A DNA stretch of 18,923 nucleotides from CAIOZA01 sp964464375 (GTDB taxonomy: Bacteria; Bacteroidota; Ignavibacteria; Kapaibacteriales; UBA2268), in NCBI GenBank assembly GCA_964464375.1, contig CAYXFU010000057.1, positions 1 through 18,923 on the forward strand, given 5' to 3'. A program made the position numbers and the translations under genes. Below, piece after piece: positions 1-6,536 of the stretch. Position 1 is the stretch's first letter, and the number at the start of each line of letters is the position of its first letter. The notes beneath the pieces were generated by a model, which was given only the letters and a program-made list of their open reading frames with translations, was not told the DNA's origin and ran no database searches.

Positions 1-30
1 TGATTATTTCAATGAAACGGTTTTAAAAGG

Positions 31-51
31 AAATATATTATTAATATATTT
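31..51. repeat. AT-only inverted repeat downstream of the lipoprotein gene
   Basis: AAATATATTA and TAATATATTT are exact complements around one central T (31-40, 42-51), lying 10 bp past the lipoprotein stop. It might act as a weak terminator-like hairpin, but it contains no G-C pair, so the functional case is poor. Confidence 0.25.
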
Positions 52-60
52 TTTAGGTAT

Positions 61-651
61 TTAAAAGTTTGATATTGCTGAAGGCTTCTCAAAATAATTT
101 GTATCATTCATAATTATTTTTATAATTTCAGATGGATCAAAATTTACTTTCTTATAATTTGAAAATATTTTTTGTTGATCTTTAAGAATATAAGTGGGAC
201 CCATGTCATACTGTTTAAAAATAAAGCCATAATTATCTACTGTAATGTATCTTGATACAGTATTATCTTTAGATACTTCAAAATTACTTACCAAATAATC
301 TTTCCCATTTGTTGTAATTTGTTTTTGAACAACAATAGTAATCATTATACCCCTTTTTTGATCATTCACAGTTTTGAAATTATTTATTTGATTAGCTAAT
401 TTATTAACAATTAATGAATCAACAAAATCATACTCTTTTCCGTTAGTCATTTTTGATATTTTATTTACAATAACATTGTCAGACAGATATGAGGTATCTT
501 TTACAATTTCTTTTCCAGGTAATGGATAAATAAAGTTTTTATAGGTATATTTATACCAATTATCTACAATAATTATTTCCCTTGTAGAATTTTTACATCC
601 TGCATTTAGTAAAAAAATAATGATCCATAAAACAATAATTACCTTTTTCAT
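61..651 (-). CDS. Putative lipoprotein of unknown function
   Basis: 196 residues. The N-terminus has a short basic start (MKK), a hydrophobic stretch at about residues 4-17 and a lipobox-like LNAGC with the acceptor Cys at residue 19, so the product is probably an exported, lipid-anchored protein. The mature part is rich in Lys, Asn, Ile and Tyr and I recognise no domain in it. It begins 5 bp after the stop of the 97-codon gene at 657-950 on the same strand, and a GAGGA in the end of that gene may serve as its ribosome binding site, so the two are probably one transcript. Export and lipidation are inferred from the signal sequence; the function is unknown. Confidence 0.7.
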   Translation of the reverse strand: MKKVIIVLWIIIFLLNAGCKNSTREIIIVDNWYKYTYKNFIYPLPGKEIVKDTSYLSDNVIVNKISKMTNGKEYDFVDSLIVNKLANQINNFKTVNDQKRGIMITIVVQKQITTNGKDYLVSNFEVSKDNTVSRYITVDNYGFIFKQYDMGPTYILKDQQKIFSNYKKVNFDPSEIIKIIMNDTNYFEKPSAISNF

Positions 652-656
652 TTTGT

Positions 657-950
657 TTAATCCTCAATTTCATCATCAAATTTTCTTTTTATCCATGAAC
701 TACCTATGTGAGACCTTGTAGCTTCCCAGCTATAGGGTAAGTCAGAAATTTCCAATATAGTCGGATCAATTTTTATTATTTCACTCAGAGCGACTAACTT
801 AATATCTTCATTTTTAACTTCATCTTCTGGTCCTGAAAATTGCCAATAACCATCTTCAAAATGATAAACAAATAAAATAGGTGAATTCTCAGATATGACA
901 AATCTAGTTGTAAATACTGCTGTATTTAAGGCATCACTAAATATTTTCAT
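657..950 (-). CDS. Small conserved hypothetical protein (EDGxWQF motif)
   Basis: 97 residues, no signal peptide, acidic C-terminus (DDEIED). The layout is an N-terminal segment (AVFTTRFV, about residues 11-18), an EDGYWQFSG motif at about 32-40, a segment with LVALSEI and DPTILEISDLP at about 52-72, and a conserved-looking W near the C-terminus (SSWIKR). From memory this resembles small bacterial proteins with a DxGxWQF core followed by a DPxLxELADLP segment; these are mostly unnamed and some resemble DUF2185/immunity-type proteins. That match is memory only and not secure. It lies directly upstream of the lipoprotein gene (5 bp) and is probably co-transcribed. Cytoplasmic location is inferred from the lack of a signal sequence. 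Confidence 0.6.
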   Translation of the reverse strand: MKIFSDALNTAVFTTRFVISENSPILFVYHFEDGYWQFSGPEDEVKNEDIKLVALSEIIKIDPTILEISDLPYSWEATRSHIGSSWIKRKFDDEIED

Positions 951-1059
951 AAATTTATCTTTCAGAAAATTTGACTCCTAAATTCTAATACTAAGACACA
1001 CGAAGCGATTAAAAAGTTACAAAAGTTAGGAAAATATTTCCCATGTCTTATTTATTAAT

Positions 1060-1215
1060 CGGAGTGGGAGGATGAAAGGCGACAACCACCCCGTCTCGAC
1101 TGCGTCGAGCCACCCCGCCTTGGAAAGGCGGGGAAAGAATACATGGATCCCCAATCAGGTTGGGAATGACAATACAAATACATGGATTCCTTGCTACACT
1201 CCCAATGACACAGCA
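1060..1215. repeat. GC-rich intergenic repeat block: two hairpins plus two degenerate direct repeats
   Basis: A block clearly richer in GC than its surroundings between two minus-strand genes. CCACCCCG occurs twice (1087-1094 and 1110-1117). Two perfect hairpins follow: CTCGAC/GTCGAG (1095-1100 with 1104-1109, 3-nt loop) and CCCCGCCTT/AAGGCGGGG (1113-1121 with 1125-1133, 3-nt loop). After them come two diverged copies of a unit of about 39 bp that begins ATACATGGAT and ends in a xxxAATGACA-type string (about 1139-1177 and 1178-1216). This is the look of dispersed intergenic repeats known from many bacterial genomes. No ORF is supported in it. The block stops just short of the stop codon of the gene at 1219. 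Confidence 0.6.
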
Positions 1216-1218
1216 AGA

Positions 1219-1710
1219 CTATGACTTAATCAGAGCCGGAGAGATGCGTTTGATTATTGTTGGAACGGCTTCTAATATTCGTTCTTCCTTTTTGAAGATG
1301 TCGCGAGCTTGATTTGCTTTGTCGTAGAGCTTGGTTTCGACATCGATGATATAGCCATTGATGAGGAAACGTTCTGCCTGCAGATTGAAATTGCCTGAGA
1401 CAACTTTTTGTACTTTAAGCAGTTTCACAGCTTTCCACATGTCAGTCTGATACTGAGGATTGTTCGGATCGAGATTCAAATCGGCTAAAATGATTTCTAC
1501 AGAATCGAGTGGAACAAGCTGAAAATTCTTTCCATCTGGATCAAACTGCTGGAGAGCCTTAAACAAAGAGTCCTGAAGTTTATAAGAATAGATATTGAGT
1601 TTGATATTGCCGTCCATGTTCGCAAAAGGAAGGACAACAATTCTAGTCTGAGAAATAGCAAGAGAACTAATACAAACAACTAATGCGAGAGTTAATAACA
1701 ACTTTTTCAT
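1219..1710 (-). CDS. Secreted TolB/CsgG-like N-terminal domain protein
   Basis: 163 residues from the ATG at 1710 (MKKLLLTLAL), chosen because it gives a normal signal peptide; an in-frame ATG at 1722 would add MVSF. The signal peptide covers about residues 1-20 and ends near AISQ. The mature protein opens with RIVVLPFANMDGN, the beta-strand and turn typical of the TolB-like/CsgG-like fold, then YSYKLQDSLFKAL, LDLNPDPNN-type helical sequence, and a beta-rich half with VVSGNF and YIIDVETKL. Proteins of this fold usually act in the periplasm or outer membrane, often sensing or assembling envelope structures; the exact role here is unknown. The C-terminus ends beside the repeat block at 1060-1215 but looks complete. 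The HPt gene lies upstream on the same strand, with a gap of about 100 bp. Confidence 0.6.
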   Translation of the reverse strand: MKKLLLTLALVVCISSLAISQTRIVVLPFANMDGNIKLNIYSYKLQDSLFKALQQFDPDGKNFQLVPLDSVEIILADLNLDPNNPQYQTDMWKAVKLLKVQKVVSGNFNLQAERFLINGYIIDVETKLYDKANQARDIFKKEERILEAVPTIIKRISPALIKS

Positions 1711-1813
1711 AAAACTAACCATTGTAATTTCTGTAACATTTGATTAGTGAAAATTAAGCTTAAAGACAATAAATTGCAAATTTTGAATTGAATATTTTGA
1801 AAATTAATTTGAA

Positions 1814-2125
1814 TTAAAATTCCTGCAAATTATCTTTCACGAATTGACGTGAGATTTCGAGTGCGTCAATAACTCGTGGTTCCATAGCTATAGCGGCATC
1901 CCAGTCATGAGAACGGGCATATCCCATAAGTTCGATACCGAAGGCAGCAATATGAGGCAAACCAAACTGGAAGCATGAACCTTTGATAGTATGCCCAAAG
2001 CGGTATAAGTCATCTTCATTCTTCTCTTCGGCTAATTGAATCATCTTTGATTTTATATCTTTAATCCATGTCGCAATAAATTCAGGCAGAAGTTCCAATA
2101 CGAAAGGGTCATCAGGAAGTTCCAT
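1814..2125 (-). CDS. Stand-alone HPt (histidine phosphotransfer) domain protein
   Basis: 103 residues, all one HPt domain. The phosphorylatable His is His45 in HTIKGSCFQFG, matching the family motif HxxKGxxxxxG. Before it are helices with LLPEFIATWIKDI and MIQLAEEKNEDDLYRFG; after it are GLPHIAAFGIELMGYARSHDW and a C-terminal helix. Such proteins carry phosphate between receiver domains in multistep phosphorelays in the cytoplasm. An AAGGA sits about 8 nt before the ATG, a good ribosome binding site for this genome. No kinase or response regulator is adjacent; the nearest candidate partner is the receiver-kinase at 5197-6336. The gene lies just downstream of rnpB on the same strand (about 30 bp) and may be read through from it. 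Confidence 0.85.
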   Translation of the reverse strand: MELPDDPFVLELLPEFIATWIKDIKSKMIQLAEEKNEDDLYRFGHTIKGSCFQFGLPHIAAFGIELMGYARSHDWDAAIAMEPRVIDALEISRQFVKDNLQEF

Positions 2126-2156
2126 GGTTTTCCTTAAAAAAATATTTAAAAAAATA

Positions 2157-2651
2157 GGAGAAGGTTATAAGCCGAATTCTGTCTGCGGCTATTGAAGCCG
2201 GAGGCAATTATTTATCTAGGAGTAATGTCGCCATCACCCTCAAGCAGCCCACCCGAATGCCATTGTCAAACAAACCGGACGAACAGCCCGTTTCCTATCC
2301 GAAGATAAGAATGCACTCATACTTGGCTTTGCTCCGTGTAGGGTTTACCTGTCCGCCGGATCACTCCGGTCGCCGGTGGGCTCTTACCCCGCCGTTTCAC
2401 CCTTACCTCCTGGGCAGAGATGCTATAACATTCAACATTTAAATTATCGACAAAAAATAAGATAACTTAATGAAGTCTGTCAAAAAAGGCATCTCCCGGA
2501 TCGGCGGTCTATTCTCTGTTGCACTTTTCCGTCAATTAGCACGGGAAAAAGCCCCAAGCCAACTGCCTTCGTGTTACGAAGTACACTGTTCTGTGGAGTT
2601 CGGACTTTCCTCATCGGAACTTGCATCCCGATGCAATTGCCAGCCTTCCCC
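2157..2651 (-). ncRNA. rnpB: RNase P RNA (class A), with extended P12 arm
   Basis: Catalytic RNA of RNase P, which trims tRNA 5' leaders. On the minus strand the conserved 5' core GAGGAAAGTCCG maps to 2601-2612, the J11/12-type string ACAGAGAATAGACCGCC lies within 2503-2522, AGGTAAGGGTGAAA at about 2395-2408, and the 3' core ACAGAATTCGGCTTATA at 2166-2182. The ends are set by an 8-bp P1 helix, GGGGAAGG (2644-2651) with CCTTCTCC (2157-2164), one G-U included. The length of about 495 nt exceeds the roughly 350-420 nt usual for class A RNAs. The excess is mainly in P12: a stem of 2417-2423 with 2489-2495 encloses 65 nt that contain a second helix (2441-2448 with 2461-2468). Exact ends are inferred from P1. 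Confidence 0.93.
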
Positions 2652-2675
2652 TTTATATAAAAGAACGAATTTGTA

Positions 2676-3413
2676 TTATAGCTTTAATACCTTAGGATCG
2701 ATTTGAATATCGTCAGGTGGATAAAGTATTCTTCCGCATTGCTCGCAGTAATAAATTGTTTTAAGGTTATTGCGGATTTCAACGATTTTCTGCGGTGGAA
2801 CCTGACTGAAGCAACCGGTACAACTGTTTCTTTTAATGGCGACAACAGCATCATCGTGATATCTGCGAATACGATTGTATTCGAGAACACTGTCTGGCAC
2901 AAGCTTTTTAACAACATCGGTACGAACTTTGAGAATCTTCTTTACGTCAGCATTTTGATCACTGGATATTGCGGCGAATTCTGCTTCTGATTCTTGTAAC
3001 TCTTTAGTAGCTGATTCTAACTCTACTTTTTGAGATTCCAACATTCCTCTTAAATTCTCTTCCTTTATTCCGCTACTTCTCATCTCGTCAGATATTCTAG
3101 TGAATTCCAATCTGATATGCTCAATCTCTTTAGTAATAGCATCAAATTCCTTGTTATTTCTAACGCTGAACTGTTGTTTAGCTAACTTTTCTTCTTTGTC
3201 CTTTAATTCCACTAAAGTAATTTTTGCATCTTTCACAAATTTACCATTACTTGAGATAATCGCCTCAGTCTCAGTAACGATTGAGGTCAGTTTTGCAACT
3301 TTAGCCTGTAATTCTTCGACCTTAGCAGGTAAGTCCCCATACTCTTCTTTTAGCTCGTCGTGTTGCAGATCAAGATATGACAGCGAAGCAAGATAATTTA
3401 ATTGGTAATCCAT
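2676..3413 (-). CDS. C4-type zinc ribbon coiled-coil protein (DUF164/CdsZ-like)
   Basis: 245 residues. About residues 10-185 are a Glu/Lys-rich, heptad-like helical region that should form a long antiparallel coiled coil. The C-terminus is a zinc ribbon with Cys198-x2-Cys201 and Cys223-x2-Cys226 (CTGC and CEQC), ending RILYPPD. This is the layout of the zf-RING_7/DUF164 family (HP0958/FlgZ of Helicobacter, CdsZ of Chlamydia), cytoplasmic proteins described as chaperone-like or nucleic-acid-binding; the role here is not established. It starts 10 bp after the nif3 stop codon, so the two form an operon, a pairing I recall from related genomes. Its stop lies only 24 bp before the 5' end of rnpB. 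Confidence 0.85.
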   Translation of the reverse strand: MDYQLNYLASLSYLDLQHDELKEEYGDLPAKVEELQAKVAKLTSIVTETEAIISSNGKFVKDAKITLVELKDKEEKLAKQQFSVRNNKEFDAITKEIEHIRLEFTRISDEMRSSGIKEENLRGMLESQKVELESATKELQESEAEFAAISSDQNADVKKILKVRTDVVKKLVPDSVLEYNRIRRYHDDAVVAIKRNSCTGCFSQVPPQKIVEIRNNLKTIYYCEQCGRILYPPDDIQIDPKVLKL

Positions 3414-3423
3414 ATTCTTTTAG

Positions 3424-4280
3424 CTACCCTTCAATATTTATAAGAAATTCTTTTTGTTCGTTGATATAAGTCCCATCATCCGGGAAATACATTACAGGAT
3501 TGGTGTGAACCTTTGACAACTGAATAGAATCAGTATCTTCATCACGAATCCCTTGTTTTAAAATCTTCATAAGACCATCAGCCACAAACTGTTCCATTTC
3601 ATAATGTCCCGGATCGATCAGAGCCATTCTACCATTCATTTTGTGAAAATGGTGGTAGGATATATCAGCGGTGATAAATGCATCAGCACCTGCAGAATAA
3701 GCTTCATCGATAAATGAACTGCCACTTCCGCAAACCATCGCTATATTTTTAATTTTTTCAGACTGCCCAGCGGAAAAGCGAATTGGAGAATTACAAGCCG
3801 ATTTAACTCTTTTTAGCAGTTCATCAATAGTTATCTCATCTTGAAGCCTGAATATAAGACCCATTCCATGTCCAATAAATTCATCATCCGGCACTAAAAA
3901 TTCCCCTTCGGGCAGATTCAATCTGTCAGCAAACAGACGGTTAGAGCCTTGAGCATAAGCATCAAAGTTTGTATGAACAGAAATTAAAGTGATTCTTTTC
4001 TCGATCAAATGAGTTATCAGACTACCTACTCTGTCAGCGTTATTGATTGAAGTTATCGGGTGAAAAATAAGCGGGTGAAAAGTAATAATACAANNNNNNN
4101 NNNATCGCAATGATTAACACTTGCTTCAGTGATTACCTCGGAGTTTAATTCCATCGTGATCAACACTTTGCGAACTTCGTCGTTTCCTGCTTGAACCTGT
4201 AGTCCTATCCTATCGCCATCCATTGCAGTCTTCCGAGGAAAAAAATTATCTATTACTTCCAACAGTCTGCTTATTTTCAT
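3424..4280 (-). CDS. Nif3/YbgI-family dinuclear metal protein, interrupted by an assembly gap
   Basis: One gene broken by ten N at 4094-4103. The N-terminal part (4104-4280) starts MKISRLLEVID and carries DRIGLQV. The C-terminal part has HTNFDAY (metal-ligand Asp) and the late ligands in DPGHYEMEQF (His and Glu). GTP cyclohydrolase I type 2/Nif3-like proteins bind two metals in a toroidal hexamer; their substrate is unsettled. The two halves are in different frames only because of the gap. The last codon before it is Asp (GAT) and the first family-aligned codon after it is Cys in CIIT, where relatives have DLIIT, so removing the ten N and one T restores a continuous frame. The usual HHP metal motif reads FHP here. 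The length of about 280 residues or slightly less fits the short YbgI-type form. First gene of the operon with the zinc ribbon gene. Confidence 0.88.
4094..4103. other. Assembly gap (10 N)
   Basis: Ten ambiguous bases, a scaffold-style placeholder, inside the Nif3-family gene. The codons either side fit the protein family with essentially nothing between them, so the real gap length is probably zero or a 1-base overlap. A 10-bp direct repeat (CGGGTGAAAA at 4057-4066 and 4072-4081) lies beside it and may have caused the assembler to stop. Confidence 0.95.
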
Positions 4281-4495
4281 GATTTAAAGGCTTTTTTTTG
4301 TAAACCTTTTTGCCCTTTTTAAAAATAGTTATTCTTAGGAGTTTAAAAATACGAAAAATGTCTATTATTAGCAATAAATCATTGTTTAAAACCAATTTCT
4401 GAGAATAAATATTATTTTTTATCGAGAAGAATAAAATTATTGTTCGGATTATTGCGTTTATATGTTTTGATTGTATAACCTATATTTTTAACGAA

Positions 4496-5200
4496 ATGAG
4501 ATTTGGAAAATCGATTCTGATAATTATTCTTGGGTTCATTTATTTATCGCCTGCACAGGAAAAAGGTGAACCAATTCCGGAATTTAAACCTGATTCAACT
4601 TATGTGTTTCTTTCTCCCAGACCATTGGTTAGCATTGCTCCGGCATTACGATTCTATGAGAACGGCTGGGGTTTGAATATGCTTCTTTCCAATTTCGGTT
4701 ATGCTTTGGGTATGTTCTATCAAAGGAATTTATCTCAGGATTTTTTACTTTTTGTAAGTCTTTACATAACAGGAGCCCGAAAATCAGATGAGTTTGATGT
4801 GTATAACTCTAATACAGGTAACTATGAAATACAAGATAAAATTAACAGGTTATACCTGTTTCCATTAATGTTTGGAGCACAGTATGCACCATTTTCTAAA
4901 TCACTTGGTGAATCATTTAAACCTTATGCTGAGGTCGGTATTGGACCATCATTTATAGTTTCCACACCATACGACAGGGAGTTTTTCAACGCTTTCAAAT
5001 ATTCTTCAGGATACATACGATTTGGCGGATTTATTGGGATAGGCTCTAATCTTAGCTCAAAGGGACAATCAATTCTTGGATTGAACATTCGTTATTATTT
5101 TATTCCATTTGGAGGAAGTGGCCTTGAGAGCATTATAGATCAACCTATGACTGACTTTGGAGGTTTGTTTATTTCATTAAATATAGGTACAAGATTTTAA
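4496..5200 (+). CDS. Predicted outer-membrane beta-barrel protein
   Basis: 234 residues. A signal peptide covers about residues 1-20 (basic MRFGKS, hydrophobic ILIIILGFIYL, then SPAQ). The mature part is rich in aromatic and glycine residues with alternating polarity, in patterns such as FLLFVSLYITG, LYLFPLMFGAQYAPF, YAEVGIGPSFIV and IRFGGFIGIGSNL. It ends ISLNIGTRF; a C-terminal Phe on the last strand is typical of outer-membrane barrels inserted by BamA. I read it as a small barrel of roughly 8 strands of unknown function. It stands alone on the plus strand: 215 bp of AT-rich DNA precede it, and its last 4 bp overlap the convergent kinase gene. A possible TTG-18 bp-TATGTTTTG promoter lies upstream, with a weaker fit than the kinase promoter. 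Confidence 0.72.
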   Translation: MRFGKSILIIILGFIYLSPAQEKGEPIPEFKPDSTYVFLSPRPLVSIAPALRFYENGWGLNMLLSNFGYALGMFYQRNLSQDFLLFVSLYITGARKSDEFDVYNSNTGNYEIQDKINRLYLFPLMFGAQYAPFSKSLGESFKPYAEVGIGPSFIVSTPYDREFFNAFKYSSGYIRFGGFIGIGSNLSSKGQSILGLNIRYYFIPFGGSGLESIIDQPMTDFGGLFISLNIGTRF

Positions 5201-6336
5201 TCTGATGATTCTGTAGTCTCTTCCGGAACATTGATATGTAGAGAAAATGTTACAGTTGTTCCAACACCTTCTGTGCTTTTAATGTTAAAATCTCCGTCGT
5301 GTAGCTCAATCAATCTCTTAGCTATTATAAGTCCTAACCCTAATCCCTGTTGCTCAAAGAAAGTACGTTCAAATTGAGTAAGAGCAGCGATTCTAGAAAT
5401 TTGATCGTTTGCCATTCCTCTGCCATTATCTGTTATTCTAAAAAAGACTTTATTAGAATCAATCCAAGAGCTAACTGTTACTTTTGTTTCTGGACCGGAG
5501 AATCTGAAGGCATTATCTAGCAATTCATCAATAATTTTAAAGAAACTGTCCACTGATATCTGGATTGTAACATCCTGTGCATTGTCATCGATAACAAGAT
5601 CCTGAGGTCTGTTGTGTCTGACCGACTTCATCGTTGAGACATCAATAAATAAAGCGGCTGGTTCATCAGCCAATGAGTTCCTAAGTTGTTTTCTCTTAAT
5701 CGGATTGGCAGCAAAAGCTTCAATTCTGACGTAAATAAGGAAGTTCTCTGTAATTTTTAATAACCGGTTAGCAGACTGAATAATGTCTTCGGAAAGCTCT
5801 TTGATTTCATCTGATACAATTGTGTCATAGGTACTGTTCATGTATTTTGCTGAACCGATAACCTCATTGAGAACCGTTCTGAATTCATGAGGAAGAGCAG
5901 ATGTGACACTTCTGCCAACTTCATCAACTTTCTCGTTAATCTTTTTTTCGATACGCTTATGTTTATTCCATTGTGCATTTATGGCGGCGATTAGCTCATC
6001 ACGGCTGTAAGGTTTAACCAGAAAATCATCGGCTCCTCGTTCCATTGCCGCTCGCATATTAGATTTTTCTGTAAAAGCGGTTAGAAATATAAATGGTGTA
6101 GTTTCGGTTTCTTCAGTAGATCTTATTTTATCCAAAACTCCGTAGCCATCTAGTTTAGGCATTGATATATCGCAAAGAATCATATCCGGTTTTGAAGCAA
6201 AAGCTAGTTCCAATCCCTTAATGCCATCTTCTGCAGTTAATACCTGATATCCTTCAAATTTCAGTAGAGTAGATGTACTATCTAAAATAAAATCGGCATC
6301 ATCGACAATTAGTATTTTTTTTCCTACGTTTTCCAT
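5197..6336 (-). CDS. Receiver-first sensor histidine kinase (response regulator-HisKA-HATPase)
   Basis: 379 residues, no membrane segment, so cytoplasmic. Residues 6-122 are a CheY-like receiver: acidic pair Asp12-Asp13, phosphoacceptor Asp56 (CDISMPK), Thr86 and Lys108 (KPYS). A Lys-rich linker leads to a HisKA-type helix with His150 in LPHEFRT, the probable autophosphorylation site. The HATPase domain follows: N-box DELLDNA with Asn275, G1 box DNGRGM at 303-308, G2 box GLGLGL at 331-336 and a closing GTTVTFSL. Input is therefore by phosphorylation or protein contact rather than a sensor domain. No output regulator is adjacent. AAGGA precedes the ATG, and a good Bacteroidota-type promoter lies 50-80 bp upstream. 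The 3' end overlaps the convergent barrel gene by 4 bp. Confidence 0.9.
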   Translation of the reverse strand: MENVGKKILIVDDADFILDSTSTLLKFEGYQVLTAEDGIKGLELAFASKPDMILCDISMPKLDGYGVLDKIRSTEETETTPFIFLTAFTEKSNMRAAMERGADDFLVKPYSRDELIAAINAQWNKHKRIEKKINEKVDEVGRSVTSALPHEFRTVLNEVIGSAKYMNSTYDTIVSDEIKELSEDIIQSANRLLKITENFLIYVRIEAFAANPIKRKQLRNSLADEPAALFIDVSTMKSVRHNRPQDLVIDDNAQDVTIQISVDSFFKIIDELLDNAFRFSGPETKVTVSSWIDSNKVFFRITDNGRGMANDQISRIAALTQFERTFFEQQGLGLGLIIAKRLIELHDGDFNIKSTEGVGTTVTFSLHINVPEETTESSD

Positions 6337-6388
6337 ATTATTCCTTTTTACATAGTGATTATCGGAAAAACAAAAAATTTATTGAGTA

Positions 6389-6418
6389 CAAATGTAAAAT
6401 TTCTTTATTATTATTCAA
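6389..6418 (-). promoter_or_regulatory. Bacteroidota-type promoter of the receiver-kinase gene
   Basis: Read on the minus strand: TTG (6416-6418, within TTTTTG), a 19-bp spacer, then TACATTTG (6389-6396). This matches the consensus TTG-N19/20-TAnnTTTG used by the primary sigma factor of Bacteroidota. It lies about 53 bp before the start codon at 6336. Its upstream element touches the palindrome at 6418-6431. Inferred from sequence only. Confidence 0.55.
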
Positions 6419-6431
6419 AAAGTGCACTTTT
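6418..6431. promoter_or_regulatory. 14-bp perfect palindrome, candidate operator
   Basis: AAAAGTGCACTTTT is perfectly self-complementary and lies in the divergent interval between the receiver-kinase (minus) and dnaB (plus), sharing a base with the TTG element of the kinase promoter. That position would suit a dimeric regulator. No regulator is identified, and an AT-rich palindrome of this length could arise by chance. Confidence 0.3.
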
Positions 6432-6536
6432 AATATAACCCAAAGGAATGAGGTTGAAAAGTTTGTTAGGTAATTGTTGATAACTTAGATCCTCTATTAT
6501 TCATTTTTGTAACCCATTTTAAAAACTGGAAAGAAT

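Noticed and set aside
1085..1135. CRISPR array or rho-independent terminator
   Set aside because: Only two copies of a short motif and two different hairpins are present, with no regular spacers; the strong hairpins are not followed by a T run on either strand.
2257..2706. Two plus-strand ORFs (61 and 78 codons) across 2257-2706
   Set aside because: They run antisense through the conserved core of rnpB and have no protein-like features; the RNA gene explains the sequence.
2684..3396. Several ORFs within 2684-3396 on both strands
   Set aside because: They are shadows of the zinc-ribbon coiled-coil gene, whose reading frame has the coiled-coil pattern and four Cys ligands.
4053..4280. A separate 75-codon gene at 4053-4280
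   Set aside because: It is the N-terminal half of the Nif3 gene; its tail past the N run is the wrong frame created by the artificial gap length.
4281..4495. Small RNA or short gene in the 215-bp interval before the beta-barrel gene
   Set aside because: It is AT-rich with only a 14-codon open frame; an imperfect AAAGGC/GCCCTTT match did not make a convincing hairpin.
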